Under the pieces are notes generated by a model. It was not told the origin of the DNA, did no database searches, and saw only the letters and a program-made list of their open reading frames with translations. Positions 36,894 through 45,970 of a stretch of 64,000 bases of DNA are shown one piece after another (the stretch's first letter is position 1; each line of letters begins with the position of its first letter). Source of the DNA: Pseudomonas sp. SJZ074 (GTDB lineage Bacteria; Pseudomonadota; Gammaproteobacteria; Pseudomonadales; Pseudomonadaceae); NCBI RefSeq assembly GCF_007828215.1, contig NZ_VIUE01000005.1, forward strand, positions 186,001-250,000. Reading direction: 5' to 3'. The position numbers were made by a program, and so were the translations under genes.

Positions 36894-37790
36894 ATGCCAG
36901 CCATCGATCATCCGCTGATAGACCAGTTTCTCGACGCCCTGTGGCTGGAGAAAGGGCTTTCCGACAATACCCGTGACGCCTACCGCAGCGACCTGGCGCT
37001 GTTCAACGGCTGGTTGCAGGAGAAGAACCTGGAATTGGCCGATGCCGGCCGGGAGCTGATCCTCGATCACCTGGCATGGCGCCTGGAGCAGAACTACAAA
37101 CCGCGCTCAACTGCGCGTTTTCTCTCCGGTGTGCGTGGGTTCTATCGTTACTTGCTGCGAGAAAAGCTGATCGCGGTGGATCCGACCTTGCGGGTGGAGA
37201 TGCCTCAGTTAGGGCGTCCGCTGCCCAAATCCCTCTCTGAAGCCGATGTGGAGGCGCTGCTGGCGGCGCCGGACCTCAGCGAAGCCATCGGCCAGCGCGA
37301 CCGGGCCATGCTGGAGGTCTTGTACGCCTGCGGCCTGCGTGTCACCGAGTTGATCAGCCTGACGCTGGAGCAGGTCAACCTGCGCCAGGGGGTCTTGCGG
37401 GTGATGGGTAAAGGCAGCAAGGAGCGCCTCGTACCAATGGGCGAGGAGGCGATCGTCTGGGTCGAGCGCTACCTGCGGGACGCTCGTCATGAGCTGCTTG
37501 GCGGTCGCCCTAGTGACGTATTGTTCCCGAGTCGTAACGGCGATCAGATGACTCGCCAGACGTTCTGGCACCGCATCAAGCACCAGGCCAAGGTCGCCGG
37601 GATCGGTAAATCCCTCTCGCCCCACACCTTGCGCCATGCCTTTGCCACGCACCTGCTCAACCACGGCGCCGACCTGCGGGTGGTGCAGATGCTGCTGGGC
37701 CACAGCGACCTGTCCACCACCCAGATCTACACCCATGTCGCCCGGGCGCGGTTGCAGGATCTGCATGCCAGGCATCATCCGCGCGGCTGA
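36894..37790 (+). CDS. xerD: Site-specific tyrosine recombinase XerD
   Basis: Resolves chromosome dimers at dif with XerC under FtsK control. 298 aa: SAM-like N domain (FLDALWLEKGLSDNT) and catalytic domain with Arg in GLRVTELISL, HxxR in SPHTLRHAFATHLL, His in LLGHSDLS and nucleophile Tyr in TTQIYTHV. I chose the ATG at 36894 (MPAIDHPLID). This is the housekeeping recombinase next to dsbC, not an island integrase. Confidence 0.95.
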   Translation: MPAIDHPLIDQFLDALWLEKGLSDNTRDAYRSDLALFNGWLQEKNLELADAGRELILDHLAWRLEQNYKPRSTARFLSGVRGFYRYLLREKLIAVDPTLRVEMPQLGRPLPKSLSEADVEALLAAPDLSEAIGQRDRAMLEVLYACGLRVTELISLTLEQVNLRQGVLRVMGKGSKERLVPMGEEAIVWVERYLRDARHELLGGRPSDVLFPSRNGDQMTRQTFWHRIKHQAKVAGIGKSLSPHTLRHAFATHLLNHGADLRVVQMLLGHSDLSTTQIYTHVARARLQDLHARHHPRG

Positions 37791-37842
37791 ACGAAGAATC
37801 CTGTGTACAAGCAGGACTGAGGTTTTGAGTCAAGGCTAAACC

Positions 37843-37933
37843 TTGTGGGAGCGGGCTTGCTCGCGAAAGCGGTGCATCAGTGGAGTCAATGGCGACTGAC
37901 ACGCCGCATTCGCGAGCAAGCCCGCTCCCACAA
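37843..37933. repeat. REP inverted pair
   Basis: TTGTGGGAGCGGGCTTGCTC... arms at each end, with an inner GCGGTG / CGCCGC extension, in the 288-bp xerD-dsbC gap. The remainder of that gap (37934-38078) shows no gene. Confidence 0.88.
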
Positions 37934-38078
37934 AAAATGCATCCTCAATGCCTTGCATCAACGGCATTCGGCCCCGCCGGCCTTATGTGGTAGGCTTGGC
38001 CGGTTTGCACAGTGGGCGGCCGGAACCGGATCTGCGGGTTGGCGTTCTCCGTCCCATTTGTTCGCCTCAGGAGTTCCC

Positions 38079-38810
38079 ATGCGTTTGATCCAGATGTTCA
38101 CCGCCGCTGCCATTGCGTTGGCCAGCACCTTTGCCATCGCCGACGACGCGGCGGACAAGGCTATTCGCAAGAGCCTGGAAAACCTTCAGCTCGAAGTACC
38201 GATCGAAGCCATCTCCGCCAGCCCGATGGCCGGCCTGTATGAAGTCAAGCTCAAGGGCAGCCGCGTGCTCTACGCCAGCGCCGACGGTCAGTACATCGTC
38301 CAGGGCAACCTGTTCGAGCTCAAGGACGGCAAGCCCGTCAACCTCACCGAATTGACCGAGCGCCAGGGCGTTTCCAAGCTGATCAACGGCATTCCGGTTG
38401 CTGAAACCGTGGTCTATCCGGCGGTGGGTGAAACCAAATCCCACATCACGGTGTTCACCGACACCACGTGCCCGTATTGCCACAAGCTGCACGCCGAAGT
38501 GCCGGAGCTGAACAAGCGCGGCATCGAAGTGCGCTACGTCGCGTTCCCGCGTCAGGGCCTGGGCTCGCCGGGCGATGAGCAGTTGCAGGCCGTATGGTGC
38601 TCCAAGGACAAGAAAGCGGCCATGGACAAGATGGTCGATGGCAAGGAAATCAAGTCCGCCAAGTGCGATAACCCGGTTTCCAAGCAGTTTGCTCTGGGGC
38701 AGTCAATAGGCGTGAACGGTACGCCGGCAATTGTTTTGGCTGATGGTCAGGTAATTCCGGGCTACCAGCCGGCGCCGCAAGTCGCCAAACTGGCCCTTGG
38801 CGCGAAATAA
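38079..38810 (+). CDS. dsbC: Thiol:disulfide interchange protein DsbC
   Basis: Periplasmic disulfide isomerase. 243 aa with a signal peptide of about 21 residues (cut near FAIA-DD), an N-terminal dimerisation domain and a thioredoxin-fold domain with the active site Cys131-Pro-Tyr-Cys134 (TTCPYCHKLH) and cis-Pro in NGTPAI. A CAGGAG site precedes the ATG at 38079; the longer frame crosses the REP pair. Confidence 0.95.
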   Translation: MRLIQMFTAAAIALASTFAIADDAADKAIRKSLENLQLEVPIEAISASPMAGLYEVKLKGSRVLYASADGQYIVQGNLFELKDGKPVNLTELTERQGVSKLINGIPVAETVVYPAVGETKSHITVFTDTTCPYCHKLHAEVPELNKRGIEVRYVAFPRQGLGSPGDEQLQAVWCSKDKKAAMDKMVDGKEIKSAKCDNPVSKQFALGQSIGVNGTPAIVLADGQVIPGYQPAPQVAKLALGAK

Positions 38811-38838
38811 TCATGGGCAATGTGCTGATGAAGAGCAT

Positions 38839-38925
38839 GGCTCGGCGAAAACCTTCGCCGGGCCGTTAAACGCAGAGCCGCGTTGCTGCGCGGCTGTATT
38901 TCACGGCCGACCTTGTGTCGGCCGT
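38839..38925 (+). promoter_or_regulatory. Three tandem stem-loops upstream of hom
   Basis: Stems are CGGCGAA/TTCGCCG (within 38839-38864), AGCCGCG/CGCGGCT (38876-38895) and ACGGCCGAC/GTCGGCCGT (38903-38925). The last ends 6 bases before the GGGGAG ribosome-binding site. An 18-codon ORF (38813-38869, starting MGNVLMKSM) precedes them but has no clear SD. Possible attenuation or translational control of hom; unproven. Confidence 0.45.
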
Positions 38926-38942
38926 TTCATGGGGAGTCAAGA

Positions 38943-40247
38943 GTGAATCCGGTCAAAGTAGGCATCTGTGGGTTAGGTACCGTCGGTGGCGGCACCTTCA
39001 ACGTACTTCAGCGTAACGCCGAGGAGATTGCCCGCCGTGCCGGGCGTGGAATCCAAGTGGCACAAATTGCCATGCGTACGCCAAAGCCTCAGTTCCAGAC
39101 GACCGGTATTTCGATTACCAACGATGTATTCGCCGTGGCAGCCAACCCTGAAGTCGATATCGTCATCGAGTTGATGGGCGGCTACACCGTGGCTCGTGAT
39201 CTGGTGCTCAAGGCCATCGAGAACGGCAAGCACGTGGTCACTGCCAACAAGGCGCTGATCGCCGTGCACGGTAACGAAATTTTCGCCAAGGCCCGTGAAA
39301 AAGGCGTGATCGTGGCGTTCGAAGCCGCCGTGGCCGGCGGCATCCCGGTGATCAAAGCCATCCGCGAAGGTCTGTCGGCCAACCGCATCAATTGGGTGGC
39401 CGGTATCATCAACGGCACCGGTAACTTCATTCTCACCGAAATGCGCGAGAAGGGCCGGACCTTCGAGGACGTGCTCACCGAAGCCCAAGCCCTGGGTTAC
39501 GCCGAGGCCGATCCGACGTTCGACGTGGAAGGCATCGATGCGGCACACAAGTTGACGATCCTGGCGTCCATCGCCTTTGGCATCCCGCTGCAGTTCGACA
39601 AGGCCTACACCGAAGGCATCACCCAGCTGACTACCGCTGACGTGAACTATGCCGAAGCCTTGGGCTATCGCATCAAGCACCTGGGGGTTGCCCGCAGCAC
39701 CGCCAGTGGCATCGAGCTGCGCGTGCATCCGACGCTGATCCCGGCCGACCGCCTGATCGCCAACGTCAACGGTGTGATGAACGCCGTGATGGTCAACGGT
39801 GACGCCTCTGGCTCGACTCTGTTCTACGGCGCTGGCGCCGGCATGGAACCGACCGCCTCGTCGGTCGTGGCCGACCTGGTGGACGTGGTGCGTGCCATGA
39901 CGTCCGATCCGGAAAACCGTGTGCCGCACCTGGCGTTCCAACCGGACTCGCTGTCGGCTCATCCGATTCTTCCGATCGAAGCGTGCGAAAGTGCCTACTA
40001 CTTGCGCATTCAGGCCAAGGACCATCCGGGCGTACTGGCACAGGTGGCGAGCATCCTGTCGGAGCGCGGCATCAACATCGAGTCGATCATGCAGAAGGAA
40101 GTCGAGGAGCACGATGGCCTGGTGCCGATGATTCTGCTGACCCACCGTGTGGTCGAGCAGCGTATCAACGATGCGATCGCCGCGCTGGAGGCCCTGCAGG
40201 ACGTCGTTGGCCCTGTAGTCCGTATCCGCGTAGAACATCTGAATTAA
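38943..40247 (+). CDS. hom: Homoserine dehydrogenase
   Basis: Reduces aspartate semialdehyde to homoserine for threonine and methionine synthesis. 434 aa: NAD(P) motif GICGLGTVGGGT, catalytic region AGIINGTGNFILT and EADPTFDVEG, and a C-terminal ACT domain (AKDHPGVLAQVASILSERGI) for threonine feedback. The GTG at 38943 (VNPVKVGICG) follows GGGGAG and is preferred over the longer frame, which crosses the stem-loops. Confidence 0.95.
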   Translation: MNPVKVGICGLGTVGGGTFNVLQRNAEEIARRAGRGIQVAQIAMRTPKPQFQTTGISITNDVFAVAANPEVDIVIELMGGYTVARDLVLKAIENGKHVVTANKALIAVHGNEIFAKAREKGVIVAFEAAVAGGIPVIKAIREGLSANRINWVAGIINGTGNFILTEMREKGRTFEDVLTEAQALGYAEADPTFDVEGIDAAHKLTILASIAFGIPLQFDKAYTEGITQLTTADVNYAEALGYRIKHLGVARSTASGIELRVHPTLIPADRLIANVNGVMNAVMVNGDASGSTLFYGAGAGMEPTASSVVADLVDVVRAMTSDPENRVPHLAFQPDSLSAHPILPIEACESAYYLRIQAKDHPGVLAQVASILSERGINIESIMQKEVEEHDGLVPMILLTHRVVEQRINDAIAALEALQDVVGPVVRIRVEHLN

Positions 40248-40251
40248 TCAA

Positions 40252-40336
40252 AGCTGCAAGCTTCGAGCCTCAAGCTGCAAGTAAAAGCCGATCCGCTTTC
40301 AATTTGTAGCTTGCGGCTTGAAGCTCGAAGCTCAAA
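40252..40336. repeat. AGCTTCAAGCTGCAAGC-family inverted repeat between hom and thrC
   Basis: AGCTGCAAGCTTCGAGCCTC and further bases pair with TTGCGGCTTGAAGCTCGAAG at the right end. Third copy of the family seen at 2835 and 13108, again inside a biosynthetic gene pair and again without a T-run. Confidence 0.75.
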
Positions 40337-40352
40337 CCAAAGGTTTGCCCTT

Positions 40353-41762
40353 ATGCGCTATATCAGCACCCGCGGCCAGGCACCGGCCCTGAATTTCGAA
40401 GATGTCCTGCTGGCTGGGCTGGCCACGGATGGCGGCCTCTATGTGCCGGAGAACCTGCCGCGTTTCACCCAAGAGGAAATTGCCTCCTGGGCCGGCCTTC
40501 CGTATCACGAGCTGGCCTTCCGGGTCATGCGTCCGTTCGTCACCGGCAGCATCCCGGACGCCGACTTCAAGAAGATCCTGGAAGAGACCTATGGCGTCTT
40601 TTCCCACAACGCCATCGCTCCGCTGCGTCAGCTCAACGGTAATGAATGGGTGATGGAGCTGTTCCACGGCCCGACCCTGGCATTCAAGGACTTCGCCCTG
40701 CAATTGCTCGGTCGTCTGCTGGACTACGTGCTGCACAAGCGTGGCGAGCGCGTGGTCATTGTCGGCGCAACCTCCGGAGACACCGGTTCGGCCGCCATCG
40801 AAGGTTGCAAGCACTGCGAGAACGTCGACATCTTCATCCTGCATCCGCACAACCGCGTCTCGGAAGTGCAACGCCGGCAGATGACGACGATCTTCGGCGA
40901 TAACATCCACAACATCGCCATCGAAGGCAACTTCGATGACTGCCAGGAAATGGTCAAAGCCAGTTTCGCCGACCAGGGCTTCCTCAAGGGCACACGGCTG
41001 GTGGCAGTGAACTCGATCAACTGGGCGCGGATCATGGCCCAGATCGTCTATTACTTCCATGCGGCCCTGCAGCTGGGCGGTCCGGCCCGTTCGGTGTCGT
41101 TCTCGGTGCCTACCGGCAACTTTGGCGACATCTTCGCCGGCTACCTGGCGCGCAACATGGGGCTGCCGATCAATCAACTGGTCGTCGCCACCAACCGCAA
41201 CGATATCCTGCACCGCTTCATGAGCGGCAACCAGTACGTCAAAGAAACCCTGCACGCCACGCTGTCGCCCTCCATGGACATCATGGTGTCGTCGAACTTC
41301 GAGCGCCTGTTGTTCGACCTGCACGGTCGCAACGGTGCGGCGATTGCCGGCCTGATGGACAGTTTCCGCCAGGGTGGCGGTTTCAGCGTCGAGGCCGAGC
41401 GCTGGACCGAAGCCCGCAAGCTGTTCGACTCCCTGGCGGTGGACGACGCACAGACTTGCGAAACCATTGCCGAGGTGTTCGGGCAGAGCGGCGAGCTGCT
41501 TGATCCGCACACGGCCATCGGCGTGCGGGCTGCCCGTGAGTGCCGCCGCAGTCTGGATATCCCAATGGTGATCCTGGGGACCGCTCACCCGGTCAAGTTT
41601 CCGGAAGCGGTGGAGAAAGCGGGTGTAGGAAAAGCGCTTGAACTACCTGCACATCTTTCGGATTTGTTTGAGCGAGAAGAGCGCTGCACAGTGCTGCCTA
41701 ATGACCTGAAAGCCGTGCAGGCCTTTGTCAGTCAGCATGGCAACCGTGGCAAGCCTCTCTGA
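40353..41762 (+). CDS. thrC: Threonine synthase
   Basis: PLP enzyme converting O-phosphohomoserine to threonine. 469 aa, long (class I, yeast/E. coli-like) form. The N-terminal motif RYISTRGQAP, PLP-lysine motif FHGPTLAFKDFALQ, VGATSGDTGSAA and the PTGNFGDIFAG phosphate loop are present. The ATG at 40353 follows the repeat; hom is immediately upstream in the same pathway. Confidence 0.95.
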   Translation: MRYISTRGQAPALNFEDVLLAGLATDGGLYVPENLPRFTQEEIASWAGLPYHELAFRVMRPFVTGSIPDADFKKILEETYGVFSHNAIAPLRQLNGNEWVMELFHGPTLAFKDFALQLLGRLLDYVLHKRGERVVIVGATSGDTGSAAIEGCKHCENVDIFILHPHNRVSEVQRRQMTTIFGDNIHNIAIEGNFDDCQEMVKASFADQGFLKGTRLVAVNSINWARIMAQIVYYFHAALQLGGPARSVSFSVPTGNFGDIFAGYLARNMGLPINQLVVATNRNDILHRFMSGNQYVKETLHATLSPSMDIMVSSNFERLLFDLHGRNGAAIAGLMDSFRQGGGFSVEAERWTEARKLFDSLAVDDAQTCETIAEVFGQSGELLDPHTAIGVRAARECRRSLDIPMVILGTAHPVKFPEAVEKAGVGKALELPAHLSDLFEREERCTVLPNDLKAVQAFVSQHGNRGKPL

Positions 41763-41785
41763 CCGCTGAAACCTGTCACATTTTG

Positions 41786-41812
41786 AAGCCCGTCTCCTGA
41801 CGGGCTTTCTTG
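41786..41812 (+). terminator. Intrinsic terminator of hom-thrC
   Basis: AAGCCCGTC, TCCT, GACGGGCTT, then TCTTG. Confidence 0.88.
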
Positions 41813-41883
41813 TTTCTGCATGCCAAACTGATCGGGTTTTCGCCCCTGGGAGGGACGGGCGAGTCATCTCGAAGGAAATGCAG

Positions 41884-43254
41884 ATGTTGTTTTTTATCAA
41901 ATGCAAACCAGCGCTGAGCTGGATGACAGGGCTGGCCTTGATGTGCTGGATGCAATGGAGCGTGGCGGCACAATTGGCAGCCTTTGAAGCGCCGCCGTTT
42001 CAGTCCGGCGAGCGGCTGGTGCTGGATGCGCAGGAATTGCAGTGGATCCAGGAACACCCCAGGGTCGTCGTGGCCTCGATGCAGTTTCCGGTGTACCTGT
42101 TCAAGAATGAACGTGGGCAATGGAACGGCCTGAACAACGACATCCTCCTGCGTATTGCGCGCATGACGGGCCTCGAGTTCGTGCACCGGGAGTCGTTCTC
42201 CCCCGACCAGTTACTGGCGATGCTGGAACGGGGCGAGGCCGATATGACGACCACCCTGGCGATGAACGACGAACGCCGGGATTTTCTCAACTTCAGTCAC
42301 GCATTTGGCGGTTCCGGCTGGGTATTCGTCGGTCGCGACGGAGAGCCGGCGCTCCGTTCGCTGGAACAGCTGGAGGGAAAGGTCCTGGCGCTGCCAGCAC
42401 GGCATGCCTTGGAGACGGAAATCCGCCGTGATCACCCTTCCGTCGCGCTGCGCACGGTCAAGACCTACGCAGAGGCGAGGGCCCTGGTCGAAAGTGGGGA
42501 AGCCCATGCCACCATCGAAAACGAGACCGGGGTGCATCTCTACCCGGCGGGACAGTTGAAGGTAGGGAAAAACCTCGATGGCAAATGGGAGCCGGACTAT
42601 CTGGCCGTACGTCAGGATCTGCTGCCGCTGCTGAGTATCCTGAACAAGGCACTGGAAGCATTTCCGGCCGAGGAAATGCGTGCCCTGCGTTCCAAGTGGA
42701 TGGCGGGTGTCATCCCCAGCAAGGCGCCGTCGCTTTGGTTGCGGGTGTCCCAATGGGGCTACTGGTGCGTCGTCGTGTTCGGCGTCTCCGGCCTTCTGTC
42801 GCTGCTGTGGAATCGCCGCCTGCAGATACAGATCGATCAACGCCACAAGGCCGAAGCCGTCCTCAGCGACCAGGTGATGCTCCAGAGGGCCTTGATGGAT
42901 GCCATCCCCGATCCGATTTTCATCCGTGATCTGGAAGGGCGCTTGCTCATGTGCAACAAGAGCTACGAGGAACAGTTCGCGACTCGCTTCGAAAAGCTGC
43001 GAGGAACACGCCTGACCGATTGCCCCGCGTTTCCGGCGGCCACGGCTGAATTGTTGCATGGAGAAATGATGGAGCAACTGCGAACCGGACAGTCCCGCTT
43101 CAGCGACCGCCAGTTGATGTTCAATAGTGGATTACGGGATATCCACCATTGGTCGGTGCCATTCTACGGCGCCGATGGACAGTTGCGCGGTCTTCTGGGC
43201 GGCTGGAGCGATGCTGGGCGGCGATGGCGGCGTTCGCAGAGGATCCTGGCCTGA
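41884..43254 (+). CDS. BvgS-like sensor without kinase (SBP_bac_3 - TM - PAS)
   Basis: 456 aa. Residues 1-30 are a signal/anchor, and about 45-270 form a periplasmic solute-binding (Venus-flytrap) domain with GLNNDILLRIARMTGLEF and GEADMTTTLAMNDERRDFLNFS. A single membrane segment (VVVFGVSGLLSLLW, about 290-310) is followed by a linker and a PAS domain (ALMDAIPDPIFIRDLEGRL). BvgS-type proteins continue into HisKA and HATPase domains; here the frame ends right after the PAS in a basic tail (GRRWRRSQRILA), and no kinase sequence follows before the next gene. It may be a truncated sensor. The ATG at 41884 has a better SD spacing than the one at 41878. Confidence 0.75.
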   Translation: MLFFIKCKPALSWMTGLALMCWMQWSVAAQLAAFEAPPFQSGERLVLDAQELQWIQEHPRVVVASMQFPVYLFKNERGQWNGLNNDILLRIARMTGLEFVHRESFSPDQLLAMLERGEADMTTTLAMNDERRDFLNFSHAFGGSGWVFVGRDGEPALRSLEQLEGKVLALPARHALETEIRRDHPSVALRTVKTYAEARALVESGEAHATIENETGVHLYPAGQLKVGKNLDGKWEPDYLAVRQDLLPLLSILNKALEAFPAEEMRALRSKWMAGVIPSKAPSLWLRVSQWGYWCVVVFGVSGLLSLLWNRRLQIQIDQRHKAEAVLSDQVMLQRALMDAIPDPIFIRDLEGRLLMCNKSYEEQFATRFEKLRGTRLTDCPAFPAATAELLHGEMMEQLRTGQSRFSDRQLMFNSGLRDIHHWSVPFYGADGQLRGLLGGWSDAGRRWRRSQRILA

Positions 43255-43428
43255 TGCAAGCAGGCGATGAAAAATGGCGACCCGCGAAAGCTGTTCTTTC
43301 CCTGTCATATTGAACGCGCATGCTCGGTTGAACAGCGCCGGTTCGGTGCGCTGACGAACTTTCTACTGCGGCCCACGGTCATTTACTGTGTACACGCAGT
43401 TGTTTTCGGACTATTGAAGGGTGATCGA

Positions 43429-43716
43429 ATGGAAAGTATCAGCCTATTGCTGGGTGAGGCTTTGAGCCCGTATCAGGTCACGCTGACCCCCTCCGGCGCC
43501 GGTGGCGAATGCCTTGTGACGCTGAAAAATGCTTCTGGAGCCATTATGGTTGAGAGGGTGTTCAATCAGGCGCAGTTGACCGACAAGCGTCAACTGACGG
43601 ATGTGGTCGATGGTCTGCATCGGGATGTATTGATCGCCGAGGGGCGCCTGGAGCCCTGTGTGATCGCGGCACTGCGTAATCTGGATCGCGACAAGGTCAT
43701 GACCGCAGCGAATTGA
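43429..43716 (+). CDS. DUF3509 domain-containing protein
   Basis: 95 aa with no signal or membrane segment, starting MESISLLLGEALSPYQVTLT. It resembles the small DUF3509 proteins largely restricted to Pseudomonas; function unknown. The longer frame from 43267 reads the AT-rich leader. A GAAGGGTGATC site precedes the ATG. The 174-bp gap upstream has no gene. Confidence 0.75.
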   Translation: MESISLLLGEALSPYQVTLTPSGAGGECLVTLKNASGAIMVERVFNQAQLTDKRQLTDVVDGLHRDVLIAEGRLEPCVIAALRNLDRDKVMTAAN

Positions 43717-43832
43717 ATGGCAGGTTGTGGGAACCTTCCTACCACCTGAGGAGTCAGACCTTTTACCAGCAAGATCGAGCATTGTGCTCCGGTGCTTGTC
43801 GCTTGTTGCACGGACCTCGAATGGTCACGTTT

Positions 43833-43871
43833 AACCCCGAGTCGTCTCCCCACTTCTCGGGGTTTCTTTTT
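43833..43871 (+). terminator. Intrinsic terminator after the DUF3509 gene
   Basis: AACCCCGAG (43833-43841) pairs with CTCGGGGTT (43856-43864), followed by TCTTTTT. It also faces the convergent CoA-transferase gene. Confidence 0.8.
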
Positions 43872-43931
43872 GCCTATCGTTTGCCGCCTGGCGTGGAAAT
43901 GCCTCAACGGACGGTTCCACGTTCGACAGCT

Positions 43932-45131
43932 TCAGATTGCCCCCTCCGCGCGCAGGCGAGCGACTTGCTGCGCGTCATAGCCAAGTTCGCCAAGCACCTG
44001 GGCATTATGTTCCCCCAGCGTGGGCCCGACCCATTCGGCGCTGCCCGGCGTGTCGGACAGTTTCGGTACGATACCCGGCATCTTGAACGCCTTGCCGTCT
44101 GGCAGCTTGGCTTGCAGGAACATTTCACGGGCCAGGAATTGTGGGTCGTTGAACATGTCTTCGGCGCTGAAGATCCGGCTGGCCGGCACTTCTGCACGGT
44201 TCAATTGTTCGATGACGGTATCGAGCGGCAGTGAATTGACCCAGCGGTCTATGACGCCGTACAGCTCGTCGCGGCGACTGTCACGGCCGTCGTTGCCGGC
44301 CAGTTGCGGATCATTGGCCAGGTCGTCACGACCGATGAGCTGCATGAACCGCTTGAAGATCGCGTCACCATTGGCACCGATCTGCACATGCTTGCCATCG
44401 GCGCTGGTGTGAATCGATGACGGGGTGATGCCGGGCATGATGTTGCCGGTGCGCTCGCGGATAAAACCGAACACGTCGAACTCCGGCACCATGCTTTCCA
44501 TCATGGCGAATATCGCCTCGTACAACGCCACGTCCACCACTTGTCCGCTGCCGCCGTTGACTTCGCGGTGACGCAAGGCCATCAGTGCGCCAATCACGCC
44601 CCAAAGGGCGGCGATAGAATCACCGATGGAAATCCCGGTGCGCACCGGCGGACGGTCTTCGAACCCAGTGATGTAGCGCAGGCCGCCCATGGATTCGCCC
44701 ACTGCGCCAAACCCAGGCTGATCTTTCATCGGCCCGGTCTGGCCGAACCCGGAGAGGCGCACCATCACCAGCTTAGGATTCAGTGCGTGCAGCACCTCCC
44801 AGCCCAGGCCGAGCTTTTCCAGTACGCCGGGGCGAAAGTTCTCGATCAGGATGTCGGCTTCGCCAATCAGCTGTTTCAGAATCGCCAGGCCGTTGGGGTG
44901 TTTCAGGTTCAGGGTCAAGGATTTCTTGTTGCGCGCCTGGACGAACCACCACAGGGAGGTGCCTTCATACAATTTGCGCCACTTGCGCAGTGGGTCACCG
45001 CCGTCAGGCGATTCGACCTTGACCACTTCGGCACCGAATTCCGCACAGATCCGCGAGGCAAAAGGCCCGGCGATCAGGGTGCCGAGTTCGATGACTTTGA
45101 CCCCGGCAAGGGGTTTGGCTGTGAGCGACAT
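43932..45131 (-). CDS. CaiB/BaiF (class III) CoA-transferase
   Basis: 399 aa. Family landmarks are VIELGTLIAGPFASRICAEFGAEVVKVE at the N terminus, NKKSLTLNL, ENFRPGVLEKLGLG, and the segment GISIGDSIAALWG that contains the likely catalytic Asp. Such enzymes move CoA between carboxylic acids such as formate/oxalate, succinate/mesaconate or carnitine; the substrate is not evident. It has no obvious pathway neighbours. Confidence 0.88.
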   Translation of the reverse strand: MSLTAKPLAGVKVIELGTLIAGPFASRICAEFGAEVVKVESPDGGDPLRKWRKLYEGTSLWWFVQARNKKSLTLNLKHPNGLAILKQLIGEADILIENFRPGVLEKLGLGWEVLHALNPKLVMVRLSGFGQTGPMKDQPGFGAVGESMGGLRYITGFEDRPPVRTGISIGDSIAALWGVIGALMALRHREVNGGSGQVVDVALYEAIFAMMESMVPEFDVFGFIRERTGNIMPGITPSSIHTSADGKHVQIGANGDAIFKRFMQLIGRDDLANDPQLAGNDGRDSRRDELYGVIDRWVNSLPLDTVIEQLNRAEVPASRIFSAEDMFNDPQFLAREMFLQAKLPDGKAFKMPGIVPKLSDTPGSAEWVGPTLGEHNAQVLGELGYDAQQVARLRAEGAI

Positions 45132-45277
45132 GAAAGATCCTGTAGGACAAAACGGAACGAATGGAGCGTTTTATCATAGGCCAGCATCCGTCGCCGCGGG
45201 TTGATGGTCGGCAATTCGTGGATTTGCCGTTTCATCGGTTAGACTTGCCGCCTTTCCACGTATCAAGAAGCCCGTTC

Positions 45278-45820
45278 ATGGCCCAGCCGTCCACGACCTA
45301 CAAGTTTGAACTGAACCTCACCGACCTCGACCGCAACGTCTACGAGAATGTGAAGCAGACCATCGCCCGCCATCCTTCGGAAACCGAGGAACGCATGACT
45401 GTGCGGTTGCTGGCCTACGCGCTCTGGTACAACGAGCTGCTGTCGTTTGGTCGCGGTCTGTCAGATGTCGATGAACCAGCACTGTGGGAAAAAAGCCTGG
45501 ATGACCGCGTGCTGCACTGGATCGAAGTCGGTCAGCCCGACGTCGATCGCCTGACCTGGTGCTCGCGCCGTACCGAACGCACCAGCCTGCTGGCTTATGG
45601 CAGCTTGCGGGTCTGGGAGGGCAAGGTGATCCCGGCGGTAAAGGGCCTGAAGAACGTCAACATCGCGGCTGTGCCCCAGGACGTGCTGGAAACCCTGGCC
45701 CAGGACATGCCCCGCGTGATCAAGTGGGATGTCATGATCAGCGAAGGGACAATATTCGTGACCGACGACCGTGGCCAGCATGAAGTCCAGTTGCAGTGGT
45801 TGCTGGGCGAGCGCGGTTGA
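45278..45820 (+). CDS. yaeQ: YaeQ family protein
   Basis: 180 aa. YaeQ features are YKFELNLTDLDRNVYE, HPSETEERMTVRLLAYALWY, and GQPDVDRLTWCSRRTERTSLL; the fold is PD-(D/E)XK-like although the cellular role is unclear. The ATG at 45278 is chosen; the longer frame lacks a ribosome-binding site. Confidence 0.9.
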   Translation: MAQPSTTYKFELNLTDLDRNVYENVKQTIARHPSETEERMTVRLLAYALWYNELLSFGRGLSDVDEPALWEKSLDDRVLHWIEVGQPDVDRLTWCSRRTERTSLLAYGSLRVWEGKVIPAVKGLKNVNIAAVPQDVLETLAQDMPRVIKWDVMISEGTIFVTDDRGQHEVQLQWLLGERG

Positions 45821-45829
45821 TCGGGCCAC

Positions 45830-45918
45830 TGTGAAAGCGGGCTTGCTCGCGAATGCGGTGTATCAGTCGATGCGCGGCTGCATGCCGTACCGCATTCGCG
45901 AGCAAGCCCGCTCCCACA
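45830..45918. repeat. REP inverted pair
   Basis: 30-base arms with one mismatch (TGTGAAAGCGG on the left versus CCGCTCCCACA on the right), between yaeQ and recJ. Confidence 0.88.
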
Positions 45919-45970
45919 TAAGCTTCTTCGCCAGAACTTCCATAATTAATAGAGAAATGTCTGTCCCCCC

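Noticed and set aside
36894..37790. XerD considered as an island integrase
   Set aside because: Sequence, length and xerD-dsbC context are those of the housekeeping chromosome-dimer recombinase.
38813..38869. 18-codon ORF upstream of hom as a real threonine leader peptide
   Set aside because: It has no Thr codons, three scattered Met codons and no clear ribosome-binding site, so it is not listed as a gene.
43933..45131. CoA-transferase as formyl-CoA:oxalate CoA-transferase
   Set aside because: The fold and likely catalytic Asp are shared by the whole family, and no oxalyl-CoA decarboxylase gene is nearby.
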